A stretch of 64,000 bases of DNA from Sphingobium sp. BYY-5 (GCF_022758885.1 NZ_JALEBH010000001.1:930001-994000), one strand, 5' to 3'. Shown: positions 27,978 through 37,039, counted from the first letter of the stretch. Notes: generated from the sequence alone by a model not told the origin. Numbers and translations are program-made.

Positions 27978-30616
27978 CACGCTCGGACGCATTATCGATA
28001 AGAGCATGGGTGGGCAGCCATCGCGGCGCGCTGAGCATTGCGGCGATGCTGGCGGTGTCGGCGCTGGGCCTCATCGCGCTACATGCGTTGCTGGCCGACG
28101 TGCGCCTGCGCGACATTCGCGCCGCGTTCCACATGATCGCGCCCCGGCAGGCCGCCCTGGCGCTTGGGCTGACGGCGCTCAGCTATGTGGCGCTCACCTT
28201 CTACGATCATGTCGCCCTGCGTGTCATCGGCCGACCGCTCCCCTGGCGGACGGCCGCGCTCGCCTCCTTCTGCAGCTATACGCTGAGCCATAATCTGGGT
28301 CTGTCGCTATTGACCGGAGGATCGGCGCGCTATCGCATCTACACCGCGGCGGGATTGGAACCGGGCGACATCGCCCGTATCATCGCGTCGGCCAGCCTGT
28401 CCTTCTGGGGCGGGGTGGTGGTGATGACGGGCCTGCTGATGGCGGTGCATCCCTCGCTTATCACGCTGGGCGGGGTTGCCTTGTCCATCCCGGTGCAGCG
28501 CGTTGTGGGGGTCGTCATCCTCTTGACGGCGATAGGTGTCCTTGCGGCAGCGGGCCGGACGGGACGTAACCCGAAACTGCTGGGCTGGCATATCGCCCTG
28601 CCCAGCCGGGGGCAGGCCGCAGCGCAGATCGGCGTGGCCTGCATCGATCTGGCCGCAGCCAGCGCTGCTTTGTTCGTGCTGGTGCCGCATGTGGACGGCG
28701 CGCTCTATCCCACTTTCTTCCTGGGCTATGCGCTGGCGATCATCGTCGCGCTGGTCAGCCATGTGCCGGGCGGGCTGGGCGTGTTCGAAGCGGTGATCGT
28801 GGCCACGTTGCCGGACGTCGATCGGCCCAGGCTGCTCGCGGCGCTGATCGCCTATCGCGCCATTTATTATCTGCTGCCTCTGATGCTCGGCGTGATCGCC
28901 ATCGCCCTGCACGAAGGGGCGAGCTGGCGGCGGCCGGTCAGGCGTCTGCTCGGCGGCGCTCAGGCGGCTGCGTCCGGCATGGCGCCGGTCATGCTGGCGA
29001 TCCTGGTGGCGGTCGGCGGCATCATCCTGCTCGTTTCGGGCGCCTTGCCTGCTGTGCCCGCGCGCCTTCACACCATTCACGGCCTGTTCCCGCTGGCCTT
29101 CATCGAAGCCTCCCACTTCGCCGCCAGCGTGGTCGGCACGCTGCTGATCCTGCTTGCGTCCGGTCTGTACCGGCGCCTTGATGCGGCTTTCTGGATGACG
29201 CGCGCCCTGTTGCTGGCGGGCATCCTCTTCTCGCTGATCAAGGGGCTGGACTATGAGGAGGCGAGCGCCCTCCTGCTGATCCTCGCAGTGCTGCAATGGA
29301 CGCGCGGAGCCTTTTATCGCCGCACCCGCTTCACGGCCGACGCGCTCAGCCCGGCCTGGCTGGCGACATTGGCGGTCGCCGTGGGGCTGTCCACCTGGAT
29401 CGGCTTCTTCGCCTACAAGCATGTCTCCTATCAGAGCGATTTGTGGTGGGATTTCAGCCCGCGCGACGATGCATCCCGCTTTCTGCGCGCTGCACTGGCG
29501 AGCGGCGTGCTGGTCGTGGGGGCGGCGCTCTGGCGCCTGTCGCGTCCGGCGTCGCCAAAGCAGGTCCGCGAACATGCCGATGTGACGGCCAGCCCGGCGG
29601 CGCTGCAACTCGCCAATCGCACCGACGCATTTCTGGCCACCACCGGCGACAAACTGTTCCTGACATCCAGTACCGGCCGGGCCTTCGTCATGTACCAGGT
29701 GCAGGGGCATAGCTGGATCGTGATGGGTGATCCCGTCGGTGATCGCGCCGAATGGTCGGACCTGCTCTGGACATTGCGCGAAATGGCGGACGAAAGTCAG
29801 GGCCGGCTGCTGCTGTATCAGATCAGCCTGGATTCGCTGGCACTTGCCATCGACCTGGGTCTCTCCATCGTCAAATATGGGGAAGAAGCGCGCGTCGATC
29901 TGCAGCGTTTCACCCTGGACGGGCCGGACGCCAAGCCGTTGCGCTATGCCGAGCGGCGCGCGGCAAGGGAGGGGGCCAGTTTCGAGATCGTCGCGGCGGC
30001 CGACATATCCCCTTTGCTGCCGGAATTGCGGGCAATTTCCGACCGCTGGCTCGCCGCCAAGGGGCACAGCGAAAAGGCGTTCAGCGTCGGACGCTTCGAT
30101 CCTGCCTATCTCAGCCAAGGCGATTGCGCGCTCGTTCGGCAGGAGGGACGCATCGTCGCCTTCGCCAACATCTGGGCGACCGACAACCGCAACGAATTGT
30201 CGGTCGACCTGATGCGGCATGACGAAGCGATGCCCTATGGCACCATGGATTTCCTGTTCATCCGCCTGATGCAATGGGCGCGGGAGCAGGGCTATGACTG
30301 GTTCACCCTGGGATTGGCGCCATTGTCGGGGATCGAGGCGCGACGCCTGTCGCCGCTCTGGGCCAAGGCGGGCGCATTGCTCTACCGTCATGGAGAGGGC
30401 TTTTATGGCTTCGAAGGGCTGCGCGCCTATAAGGACAAATTCTCTCCCTCCTGGGAGCCGCGCTTCATCGGCGGCCCGCAGGGCGTATCTATGGCGCGGG
30501 CGATGCTCGACCTGCAAAAACTGGTGTCCGGCACGCCGGGCAGCGCGGCCGCGCGCACCAGGCTGCGGCGATCTCCGGAAATGGCCGTTGAACCCGCGCT
30601 TTCTGGAGGAAAATGA
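27974..30616 (+). CDS. mprF: Bifunctional phosphatidylglycerol aminoacyltransferase/flippase (MprF/LpiA)
   Basis: An 880-residue membrane protein. The N-terminal part (about residues 15-560) holds a dozen or more transmembrane helices, including the flippase-type segment SLLTGGSARYRIYTAAGLEP and HVPGGLGVFEAVIVATLP. The C-terminal DUF2156/GNAT-like catalytic part (about 580-850) has YGEEARVDLQRFTLDG, LRAISDRWLAAKGHSEKAFS, DLMRHDEAMPYGTMDFLFI and LAPLSGIEARRLSPLWAK. It transfers an amino acid (Lys or Ala) from aminoacyl-tRNA to phosphatidylglycerol and flips the product, lowering surface charge and raising resistance to cationic peptides and acid. The start at 27974 is set by the 4-bp overlap with acvB; a longer upstream frame lies inside acvB. 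Confidence 0.95.
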   Translation: MTRSDALSIRAWVGSHRGALSIAAMLAVSALGLIALHALLADVRLRDIRAAFHMIAPRQAALALGLTALSYVALTFYDHVALRVIGRPLPWRTAALASFCSYTLSHNLGLSLLTGGSARYRIYTAAGLEPGDIARIIASASLSFWGGVVVMTGLLMAVHPSLITLGGVALSIPVQRVVGVVILLTAIGVLAAAGRTGRNPKLLGWHIALPSRGQAAAQIGVACIDLAAASAALFVLVPHVDGALYPTFFLGYALAIIVALVSHVPGGLGVFEAVIVATLPDVDRPRLLAALIAYRAIYYLLPLMLGVIAIALHEGASWRRPVRRLLGGAQAAASGMAPVMLAILVAVGGIILLVSGALPAVPARLHTIHGLFPLAFIEASHFAASVVGTLLILLASGLYRRLDAAFWMTRALLLAGILFSLIKGLDYEEASALLLILAVLQWTRGAFYRRTRFTADALSPAWLATLAVAVGLSTWIGFFAYKHVSYQSDLWWDFSPRDDASRFLRAALASGVLVVGAALWRLSRPASPKQVREHADVTASPAALQLANRTDAFLATTGDKLFLTSSTGRAFVMYQVQGHSWIVMGDPVGDRAEWSDLLWTLREMADESQGRLLLYQISLDSLALAIDLGLSIVKYGEEARVDLQRFTLDGPDAKPLRYAERRAAREGASFEIVAAADISPLLPELRAISDRWLAAKGHSEKAFSVGRFDPAYLSQGDCALVRQEGRIVAFANIWATDNRNELSVDLMRHDEAMPYGTMDFLFIRLMQWAREQGYDWFTLGLAPLSGIEARRLSPLWAKAGALLYRHGEGFYGFEGLRAYKDKFSPSWEPRFIGGPQGVSMARAMLDLQKLVSGTPGSAAARTRLRRSPEMAVEPALSGGK

Positions 30617-30670
30617 TGACGTTATACCCGGCTGCGTAGAAAATGACTCATCAAGATCGACCGATTGCTG

Positions 30671-30732
30671 TCCCCGGCGAAAGCCGGGGTCCAGTTCCAC
30701 GGTTCGAACTGGACCCCGACCTTCGCCGGGGA
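30671..30732. repeat. Extragenic palindrome (REP-like), 27-bp arms
   Basis: Inverted repeat with arms at 30671-30697 and 30706-30732, matching at 25 of 27 positions, with an 8-base loop. The arms contain CCCCGGCGAAAGCCGGGGT, itself a nested small palindrome. It sits 55 bp after mprF, between convergent mprF and mazG. The type is common between genes in sphingomonads. It can act as a bidirectional 3' end or terminator, although no U-tract follows. Confidence 0.8.
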
Positions 30733-30836
30733 ACAGGCCGGCATGAGTTCTCATCAATGCATTTTGGTATTACAGGGTGAGAGGGGCCACGTGCCCAAAA
30801 AAACGAGGGGTGAACGGATATTCCCCCCACTTTTCG

Positions 30837-30863
30837 TCATCCCGGACTTGATCCGGGATCCAG
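30837..30863. repeat. Second extragenic palindrome in the mprF-mazG interval
   Basis: TCATCCCGGACTTGATCCGG and the next few bases form ATCCCGGA-cttga-TCCGGGAT, an 8-bp perfect stem (30839-30846 with 30852-30859). The motif resembles widespread proteobacterial short interspersed palindromes. The remaining bases of the 309-bp gap (30617-30925) show no gene. Confidence 0.7.
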
Positions 30864-30925
30864 GAGCCTCAGCCTCACATTGACGCTCAACGCCTGCTGA
30901 TTTTCGTCAGCATGATGGAAAAGGG

Positions 30926-31705
30926 CTATAGACTCTTTTCCCGGCGCTTGGCCTGCTGCCATAGCGCCTCTTTTGCATCGAGCGAGAGGGAAGGGAAGGC
31001 GTCACCGGCCAACTCTTCCATCATCCGGAAACGCCTATCGAACTTGCCATTTGCTTTACGTAGAGCATCTTCTGGATCGATCTTCATATGTCGTGCAAGG
31101 TTTACCACGGCAAAAAGCAGATCGCCAATCTCCTCCGCCTGCGCGTCGTGCCCCTCAGCCTCGCGCACCTCGTCCAGTTCCTCCTCGATCTTGTCGAAAA
31201 CCCCCACGGTATCGGGCCAGTCGAACCCGGTGCGCGCCGCGCGCTTCTGCAGCTTTTCCGCGCGCAGCAGCGCGGGCAGCGTGATCGCCACTCCGGCCAG
31301 CGCGCTTGGGTCCGGCTCCTTCTCGGCGCGCTCGGCCGCCTTGATGGCTTCCCATTGGGCATGGCCGTCCTCGCGCCGCGCGCCTTCGCTAAAGACATGA
31401 GGGTGACGACGGACCATCTTCTCCGTGATCGCGTCGATCACGTCCTGCAGGGCGAAATGACCGGCCTGCTCGGCCATCCGGCTGTGAAACGCCACCTGTA
31501 ACAACAGGTCGCCCAGTTCGTCACGCAGCGCCACCATATCCTCACGCTCGATGGCGTCGGCAACCTCATAGGCTTCCTCGATCGTATAGGGTGCGATCGA
31601 CGCAAAATCCTGATCGATATCCCAGGGACAGCCCGTGTCGGGATCACGCAGCCGCGCCATCACATTGGCAAGCGGCATGATGTCGGCGGGACTGGCTTTT
31701 GACAT
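30926..31705 (-). CDS. mazG: Nucleoside triphosphate pyrophosphohydrolase MazG
   Basis: A 259-residue house-cleaning NTP pyrophosphatase with two tandem MazG domains. The first has DPDTGCPWDIDQDFASIAPY and the metal motif EEAYEVADAI...LRDELGDLLLQV; the second has DKIEEELDEVREAEG followed by EEIGDLLFAVVNLARH. The EExxE...ExxD metal-binding pattern is complete in both. The ATG at 31705 follows GAAGG by five bases and is preferred to an in-frame TTG at 31717. It stands alone, convergent with mprF; about 200 bp of AT-richer sequence separates it from the MFS gene upstream, where nothing else is apparent. Confidence 0.96.
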   Translation of the reverse strand: MSKASPADIMPLANVMARLRDPDTGCPWDIDQDFASIAPYTIEEAYEVADAIEREDMVALRDELGDLLLQVAFHSRMAEQAGHFALQDVIDAITEKMVRRHPHVFSEGARREDGHAQWEAIKAAERAEKEPDPSALAGVAITLPALLRAEKLQKRAARTGFDWPDTVGVFDKIEEELDEVREAEGHDAQAEEIGDLLFAVVNLARHMKIDPEDALRKANGKFDRRFRMMEELAGDAFPSLSLDAKEALWQQAKRREKSL

Positions 31706-31919
31706 GGGAACCTTCAACGATGGAGCGGACGTCCCGCCGATAAGCGCCCGGCAGGATCATGGCCAGCCCGAATGATTATACCATGTTGGGGCGGCAAGAG
31801 GGCTACCCGCTTCGTTCCTAATATAAGTTCGATAATAAGGATTATGTTAAATTAATCCACGCTCTCACACCATCGCGTAGCTGTCCGCCTTGCTGTCCGC
31901 ATTCCGCCAATGTGCCCCG

Positions 31920-33230
31920 TCAATCCTCGCGGATCATGCTGTGCTTGGCGGTGTCGCGCATCCGGACATAGACGGTCAGCGAGATCGCGATCATGATCGT
32001 CACATAGATATAGAATGCCTGTTCCATCCCGGCCTGCTTGAACCACAGCGCGACAAACTCCGCCGTGCCGCCGAACAATGTATTGGCCAAGGCGTAAGGC
32101 AGCGCCACGCCCAGCGCACGGATATGCGCCGGAAACAGTTCCGCCTTCACCACGGCGTTGATCGATGTATAACCGGTCACGATCACCAGGCCCGCCATGA
32201 CCAGCAACCCGGCGATCAGCGGGTCCTTGGTCACGGCCAGTGTCGCGAAGATCGGATAGGTGCAGAACACACCAAGAACACCAAAGCCGATCATCAACGG
32301 CTTGCGCCCGATCCGATCGGACAATGCGCCTGCCACGGGTTGCAACAACATGAACAGGAACAGCGTTATCGCATTGATCTGCGATGCCATTTCCCGGCTC
32401 AATCCGCTCGTATTCACCAGGAATTTCTGCATGTAGATGCTATAGGCATAGAAGGCGATCGTGCCGCCAGCGGTCAACAGCATCACGGTCAATGTTTCGC
32501 GCGGATGGTTGGTGATGAGTTCGACAAAGCCCGATTTGGGCGCACCCTCAGCCTTCGCGACGGCGAAGCTCTGCGTCTCCGCCAGCCCACGCCGCAGCCA
32601 GAAGACGATGATCGCCAGCGCACCGCCAATGAAGAAGGGAATGCGCCAGCCCCAGGCGTCAAGCTGTGCCTCGCTGAGCGTCGCCTGGAGCAGCAGCAGG
32701 ACGCAGATCGCCACCAGTTGCCCGGCGATCAGCGTCACATATTGGAAGCTGGAGAAGAAACCGCGTCGGTTCTTCCCCGCCATTTCGGAAAGATAGGTGG
32801 CGCTCGCTCCATATTCGCCGCCGATCGAAAGCCCCTGCATCAGCCGCGCCAGCACCAGCAGCAAGGGCGCGGCAACGCCGATCGTCTCATATCCCGGCGT
32901 AATGCCGATCAGCAGCGACCCTGCGCACATCAGCGCCACCGACAGGGTCAGGCCGCTCTTGCGACCATGGCGATCGGCATAGACGCCCATCAGCCACGCG
33001 CCGATCGGCCGCATCAGGAAACCGACCGCGAAAATGCCCGCAGCGCTCAGCAGTTGCGCCGTGCGATCCTCGCTGGGGAAGAAATGCGGCGCGAAATACA
33101 GGGTGAAGGCCGCATAGGCGTACCAGTCATACCATTCGACCAGATTACCGGTGGAGCCGCCAATGATGGCCTTGAGTCGCTGCGCCTGCGTAGGCGCGCC
33201 CTGTTCTGTATATTTTATGGATGACGTCAT
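31920..33230 (-). CDS. MFS transporter, metabolite:H+ symporter type (KgtP/ProP-like)
   Basis: A 436-residue inner-membrane transporter with 12 predicted helices. Family marks are the N-terminal GGSTGNLVEWYDWYAYAAF, the loop-2 motif GVYADRHGRKSGL, RLMQGLSIGGEYGASATYLSE and the second-half loop DRIGRKPLM. This pattern belongs to the metabolite:H+ symporter family (alpha-ketoglutarate, proline/betaine, citrate, shikimate), and KgtP is the closest named relative I recognise. The substrate is unproven. It overlaps the stop of the upstream retropepsin gene by 4 bp, so it ends the metG-led operon. Confidence 0.88.
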   Translation of the reverse strand: MTSSIKYTEQGAPTQAQRLKAIIGGSTGNLVEWYDWYAYAAFTLYFAPHFFPSEDRTAQLLSAAGIFAVGFLMRPIGAWLMGVYADRHGRKSGLTLSVALMCAGSLLIGITPGYETIGVAAPLLLVLARLMQGLSIGGEYGASATYLSEMAGKNRRGFFSSFQYVTLIAGQLVAICVLLLLQATLSEAQLDAWGWRIPFFIGGALAIIVFWLRRGLAETQSFAVAKAEGAPKSGFVELITNHPRETLTVMLLTAGGTIAFYAYSIYMQKFLVNTSGLSREMASQINAITLFLFMLLQPVAGALSDRIGRKPLMIGFGVLGVFCTYPIFATLAVTKDPLIAGLLVMAGLVIVTGYTSINAVVKAELFPAHIRALGVALPYALANTLFGGTAEFVALWFKQAGMEQAFYIYVTIMIAISLTVYVRMRDTAKHSMIRED

Positions 33231-33853
33231 GGAGTCAGCACCATTTCCCCATTTTGTACGCCCCAGCTTTTGAGACGGGAAAGCATATTCATACCGATGA
33301 CGTTGACCTCGCCAAAAGCAGGCGACACCACGACCGGCAGGTCGCCGGCGCGGATCGGCCCGATCGCGAGGGTTGAAATATTGGATCGCCGCGCCTCTAC
33401 CTTGCCATTGGCGGTAGACATGATGACGCCCGGCGCGCCGACATCATAATTGAGCCCTGCGGCGCGAGCGGTGGTTTCGGACAAGGCCGTGAACGTCGCG
33501 CCGCTGTCGATCAGGAACCGGGCGGGCGTGGCGTTGATGGTGCCTTCCACCCAATAATGGCCGTCCGGCGCCACGGGAATACGCAACGTCTGCCCATCCG
33601 TGCGCGCCGCCGGCAGGGAATCCGGCGCTTCATCGGGCGTGGCGACGCCTCCCTGCTCCGCCCAGCGGCCGGTTAGATAGCCTTGCGTCTGCGCGAATTT
33701 GAAGATTCCCAGCAATCCGGCGAAGATCGCCACCCAAAGCAAGACCATGCGCAACATGCTGCCCCAGGCCAGCCGCCGTCCGATCAGCGAGGAGGCAACC
33801 AGCATGATCGCCAGTACATACCAGATAGTGGATGCCGTCTGATCCGTATCCAT
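33227..33853 (-). CDS. Membrane-anchored retropepsin-like aspartic protease
   Basis: A 208-residue protein with two N-terminal hydrophobic helices (IWYVLAIMLVASSLI; MLRMVLLWVAIFAGLLGIF) and a clan AA single-lobe aspartic protease domain facing the periplasm. The catalytic motif is ARFLIDSGATFTALSE (DSGA), with a later flap-side AFGEVNVIGMNML. Such one-lobe proteases (TIGR02281 type) must dimerise to be active. The ATG at 33853 overlaps the preceding stop by one base (TGATG); an in-frame TTG lies three bases earlier. Substrate unknown. Confidence 0.88.
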   Translation of the reverse strand: MDTDQTASTIWYVLAIMLVASSLIGRRLAWGSMLRMVLLWVAIFAGLLGIFKFAQTQGYLTGRWAEQGGVATPDEAPDSLPAARTDGQTLRIPVAPDGHYWVEGTINATPARFLIDSGATFTALSETTARAAGLNYDVGAPGVIMSTANGKVEARRSNISTLAIGPIRAGDLPVVVSPAFGEVNVIGMNMLSRLKSWGVQNGEMVLTP

Positions 33854-34644
33854 CAATCGCCCCCCTCTTCCCTGCCCAGTTCCACCACCATGCCGTCATA
33901 ACCCGGCTCCACACCCTTGGGGAGGGTACGACATAATGTGTCATAGTCCATGCTCTGATCCATATGGGTCAGGATCGCGCGGCCGGGCCGGGTGGCCGCG
34001 ATGCCGTCCAGCGTCAGCGCCAGATGCGGATGGGTGGGATGCGGCTTCTCCCGCAATGCATCGACCACCCAGACGTCCAGGTCATCATAAAGCGCCAGCA
34101 TGTCAGGCGTAATGGCATGAAAATCGGTAGCATAGCCGATGGAATGGCCATCATATGTGAAGCGAAATCCGGTGGACCAGATGTCGCCATGGGGCTGATC
34201 GACGCAGGCGATATCGATGTCGCCGATGCGCAGCCCGTCGGGCAGCACATATCCCGCAATCGTCGGATGATAGCCGTTGCGCCCATCGAACGCATAGCCG
34301 AACCGCTCGCGCAGCAGCTTCAACGTCTGGGCGCGCGCATAGCCCGGCACCGGCGTGCGCCGATGATGGTAGAGCTGGCGCACATCGTCGATACCATGGC
34401 TGTGGTCGGCATGGTCATGGGTCCACAGGATCGCGTCGATCGCGATGACGTCGGCCGCCAGTAGCTGGGCGCGCATGTCGGGCGATGTATCGACCAGGAT
34501 GCGCGTGGTCGGACTTTCGACCAGGATGGAAACGCGGGTGCGCCGGTTCTTCGGCTCGGTCGGATCGCATGTTCCCCAGTCATTGCCGATCCGCGGCACG
34601 CCGGATGACGTGCCGCTGCCCAGGATCGTGAGCTTGAGGCTCAT
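33853..34644 (-). CDS. Metallo-beta-lactamase-fold phosphodiesterase (PhnP-like)
   Basis: A 263-residue hydrolase. It opens with LTILGSGTSSGVPRIGNDWG, has the metal signature THDHADHSHGIDD (HxHxDH type), further metal ligands in ATDFHAITP and ILTHMDQSMDYD, and ends with GYDGMVVEL. The GSGTSSGVP start is shared by PhnP-like cyclic phosphodiesterases and tRNase-Z-like proteins. It overlaps tatD by 4 bp. The tatD-MBL pair is a common alphaproteobacterial neighbourhood whose joint role is not defined. Confidence 0.9.
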   Translation of the reverse strand: MSLKLTILGSGTSSGVPRIGNDWGTCDPTEPKNRRTRVSILVESPTTRILVDTSPDMRAQLLAADVIAIDAILWTHDHADHSHGIDDVRQLYHHRRTPVPGYARAQTLKLLRERFGYAFDGRNGYHPTIAGYVLPDGLRIGDIDIACVDQPHGDIWSTGFRFTYDGHSIGYATDFHAITPDMLALYDDLDVWVVDALREKPHPTHPHLALTLDGIAATRPGRAILTHMDQSMDYDTLCRTLPKGVEPGYDGMVVELGREEGGD

Positions 34645-35414
34645 GCGACCTTCGAGAAGAGGGTGCGGAAATTGGCCGACGTCGCCGCCGCCAGTTGCTC
34701 GATGCTTTCACCGCGCAGATTGGCAAGGAACCGGGCAGTGTCGGCGACAAAGGCCGGCTCGCATGGCCTGCCCCGATGCGGGATGGGCGCGAGGAAGGGA
34801 GAATCGGTTTCCACCAGCAGCCGGTCGAGCGGCAGTCGCGCCGCCGTTTCCTGCAAATCCCTGGCGTTCTTGAAGGTCACGATTCCTGAAATGCTGATGT
34901 AGAAACCCAGTTCCATCGCCGCGTCGGCAAAGGCGCCGCTGGCGGTGAAACAATGGATGACGCCGCTATAGGCCCCCTTCCCCATCTCATCACGCATGAT
35001 CGCCAGCGTGTCCTCCTCCGCATCGCGGGTATGGACGATCAGCGGTAGTCCGGTTTCGCGACAGGCGGCGATATGGGACCGGAAGCTCTTCTGCTGCCGC
35101 TCCCGATCGCTATGGTCATAATAATAATCGAGGCCGGTTTCGCCGATGCCGACCACGCGCGGATGGACGGCGCGTTCGACCAACTTGGCGGTATCAACAT
35201 GGGGATGTTCGTCCGCCTCATGTGGGTGGATGCCGACCGTGGCCCAGACATCCGGTTCGCGCACGGCGGTATCGAGTACCGCATCCCATTCGCTTTCCCG
35301 CGTGGCGATGTTGAGCATCAAGCCGACACCGTTCGCTCGCGCGCGTTCAAGTACATTGACCTGATCCTCAATCAAGCCTTTGTAATTCAAGTGGCAATGG
35401 CTGTCGATCAACAT
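34641..35414 (-). CDS. tatD: TatD family metal-dependent deoxyribonuclease
   Basis: A 257-residue TIM-barrel metal-dependent hydrolase. The metal ligands are in LIDSHCHLNYKG, GIGETGLDYYYDHSD, LPLIVHTRDAEEDT, GVIHCFTASG and VETDSPFLAPIPHRGRPCEP. TatD proteins are Mg2+-dependent 3'-5' exonucleases linked to DNA repair and fragmentation. It starts five bases after the metG stop, so it is in the metG operon. Confidence 0.95.
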   Translation of the reverse strand: MLIDSHCHLNYKGLIEDQVNVLERARANGVGLMLNIATRESEWDAVLDTAVREPDVWATVGIHPHEADEHPHVDTAKLVERAVHPRVVGIGETGLDYYYDHSDRERQQKSFRSHIAACRETGLPLIVHTRDAEEDTLAIMRDEMGKGAYSGVIHCFTASGAFADAAMELGFYISISGIVTFKNARDLQETAARLPLDRLLVETDSPFLAPIPHRGRPCEPAFVADTARFLANLRGESIEQLAAATSANFRTLFSKVA

Positions 35415-35418
35415 GGCG

Positions 35419-36981
35419 TCAGGCTTCGGCCTCCGTCAGTTCAAGGCGCGGAAAGAGCGGCTTTGGCGGGCTGAGGGTGAAGCCTGATCCGCGCAGGCTC
35501 GCATAGAAATCGCTCCCGATGACGCCATAGCCGCGCCCTTCCCCGTCGATACCCAACTGGTCCAGCAGGGCGGCGGCGCTGGCCGGGATGACCGGCTGGA
35601 TCATGATGGCCAGGCTGGCGATCGCCTCATAGAGGGTGGCAAGCACTGCTTCCATCCGCGCCGGATCGGTCTTCCGCAGCGTCCAGGGCGCCTGCGCGTC
35701 GATATAGGCGTTGCAGGCGAACACAGCGCGCATCCATGCCTCGATCGCGACCGATGGGGCGAGATCGGCCATGACGGCCTGGAAGGTCTGCGCGGCGTCC
35801 GCAACCGTCTTCAGCAGGTCGTTATCGACCTCCTGCGGCGCCGGTTCGGGCAGGCGGCCGTCCAGATTTTTGGCGATGAAGCTCAGCGTCCGCTGCGCCA
35901 GATTGCCGAAGCTGTTGGCAAGATCGCTGTTCGACCGCGCGACGATCGCCTCCGCGCTATAGCTGCCGTCATTGCCGAACGTGACTTCGGACAGCAGGAA
36001 ATAGCGCAACTGGTCGACGCCGAACGTCTCCGCCAGTTCCATCGGATCGGCGACATTGCCGAGCGACTTGGACATTTTCTCGCCGCGATTAAGCAGGAAA
36101 CCGTGGCCGAACACCTGCTTGGGCAAAGGCAGCTTCGCACTCATCAGGAAAGCTGGCCAATAAACCGTATGAAAACGCACGATATCCTTGCCGATAATGT
36201 GCGTGATGTCACCGCCCTCGGCCCAATAGCGCGCCATGCGATCGGCATCGTCCGGATAGCCGCAGCCGGTCAGATAATTGGTGAGCGCGTCGACCCACAC
36301 ATACATGACATGGCCGTCGCTGCCCGGCACCTTGACGCCCCAGTCGAAACTGGTGCGCGACACGCTGAGGTCGGACAGTCCGCCCTCGACAAAACGCAGG
36401 ATTTCGTTGCGGCGGCTGTCGGGCTGGATGAAGTCGGGCAGGCTGCTGTAAAGGTCCAGCAGACGGTCCTGATAGGCCGACAGGCGGAAGAACCAGCTTT
36501 CCTCCACGGTCCATTCGACCGGCGTACCCTGGGGCGAGAGCTTGACGCCCCCTTCCCCATCGGTGATTTCCTTCTCGTCGTAAAAGGCTTCGTCGCGGAC
36601 CGAATACCAGCCTTCATAGCGACCGAGATAGAGATCGCCATTGGCCTCCATCGCCTGCCAGATGGCCTGGCTGGCGCGGTGATGCTCTGGCTCGCTGGTG
36701 CGGATGAAACGATCATAACTGATATTCAGACTGTCGTTCATGTCTTTGAAATACGATGACATATCATCGGCCAGATCGCGCGGCTCGATCCCGCGCGCGC
36801 GCGCGGTCTGCGCCATTTTCAGCCCATGCTCGTCGGTGCCGGTCTGAAAGAAGACATCGCGGCCCATCATCCGCTGGAAACGGGCAACCGCGTCGGTGGC
36901 GATCACCTCATAGGCGTGGCCGATATGCGGGCGGCCATTGGGATAGGAAATGGCGGTGGTGATGGTGAAGGGCTTGGACAT
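35419..36981 (-). CDS. metG: Methionyl-tRNA synthetase (short form)
   Basis: A 520-residue class I synthetase charging tRNA-Met. The ATP site is GRPHIGHAYEVIATD (HIGH) and GEKMSKSLGNVADP (KMSKS). The connective region lacks an obvious Cys4 zinc knuckle and there is no C-terminal Arc1p/Trbp111-like dimerisation domain, as in the short alphaproteobacterial type. It heads metG-tatD-MBL-retropepsin-MFS and is separated from holB by 74 bp containing the palindromic repeat at 36997. Confidence 0.97.
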   Translation of the reverse strand: MSKPFTITTAISYPNGRPHIGHAYEVIATDAVARFQRMMGRDVFFQTGTDEHGLKMAQTARARGIEPRDLADDMSSYFKDMNDSLNISYDRFIRTSEPEHHRASQAIWQAMEANGDLYLGRYEGWYSVRDEAFYDEKEITDGEGGVKLSPQGTPVEWTVEESWFFRLSAYQDRLLDLYSSLPDFIQPDSRRNEILRFVEGGLSDLSVSRTSFDWGVKVPGSDGHVMYVWVDALTNYLTGCGYPDDADRMARYWAEGGDITHIIGKDIVRFHTVYWPAFLMSAKLPLPKQVFGHGFLLNRGEKMSKSLGNVADPMELAETFGVDQLRYFLLSEVTFGNDGSYSAEAIVARSNSDLANSFGNLAQRTLSFIAKNLDGRLPEPAPQEVDNDLLKTVADAAQTFQAVMADLAPSVAIEAWMRAVFACNAYIDAQAPWTLRKTDPARMEAVLATLYEAIASLAIMIQPVIPASAAALLDQLGIDGEGRGYGVIGSDFYASLRGSGFTLSPPKPLFPRLELTEAEA

Positions 36982-36996
36982 GGCGCTTTCCCTAAA

Positions 36997-37039
36997 GCGA
37001 TTTCAAGTCAGATGGAACATCTGACGGCTCGGAAATCGC
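36997..37039. repeat. Nested extragenic palindrome between holB and metG
   Basis: Two nested inverted repeats: an outer GCGATTTC (36997-37004) with GAAATCGC (37032-37039), and an inner perfect GTCAGATG-gaa-CATCTGAC (37007-37025). This looks like an interspersed palindromic element of alphaproteobacteria rather than a simple terminator, since no U-tract flanks it. It may still separate the holB and metG transcripts. Confidence 0.75.

Noticed and set aside
28307..30757. An 816-codon open frame antisense to mprF
   Set aside because: Covers the real membrane protein and the REP palindrome; the product is Arg/Gln/His-rich and lacks recognisable structure.
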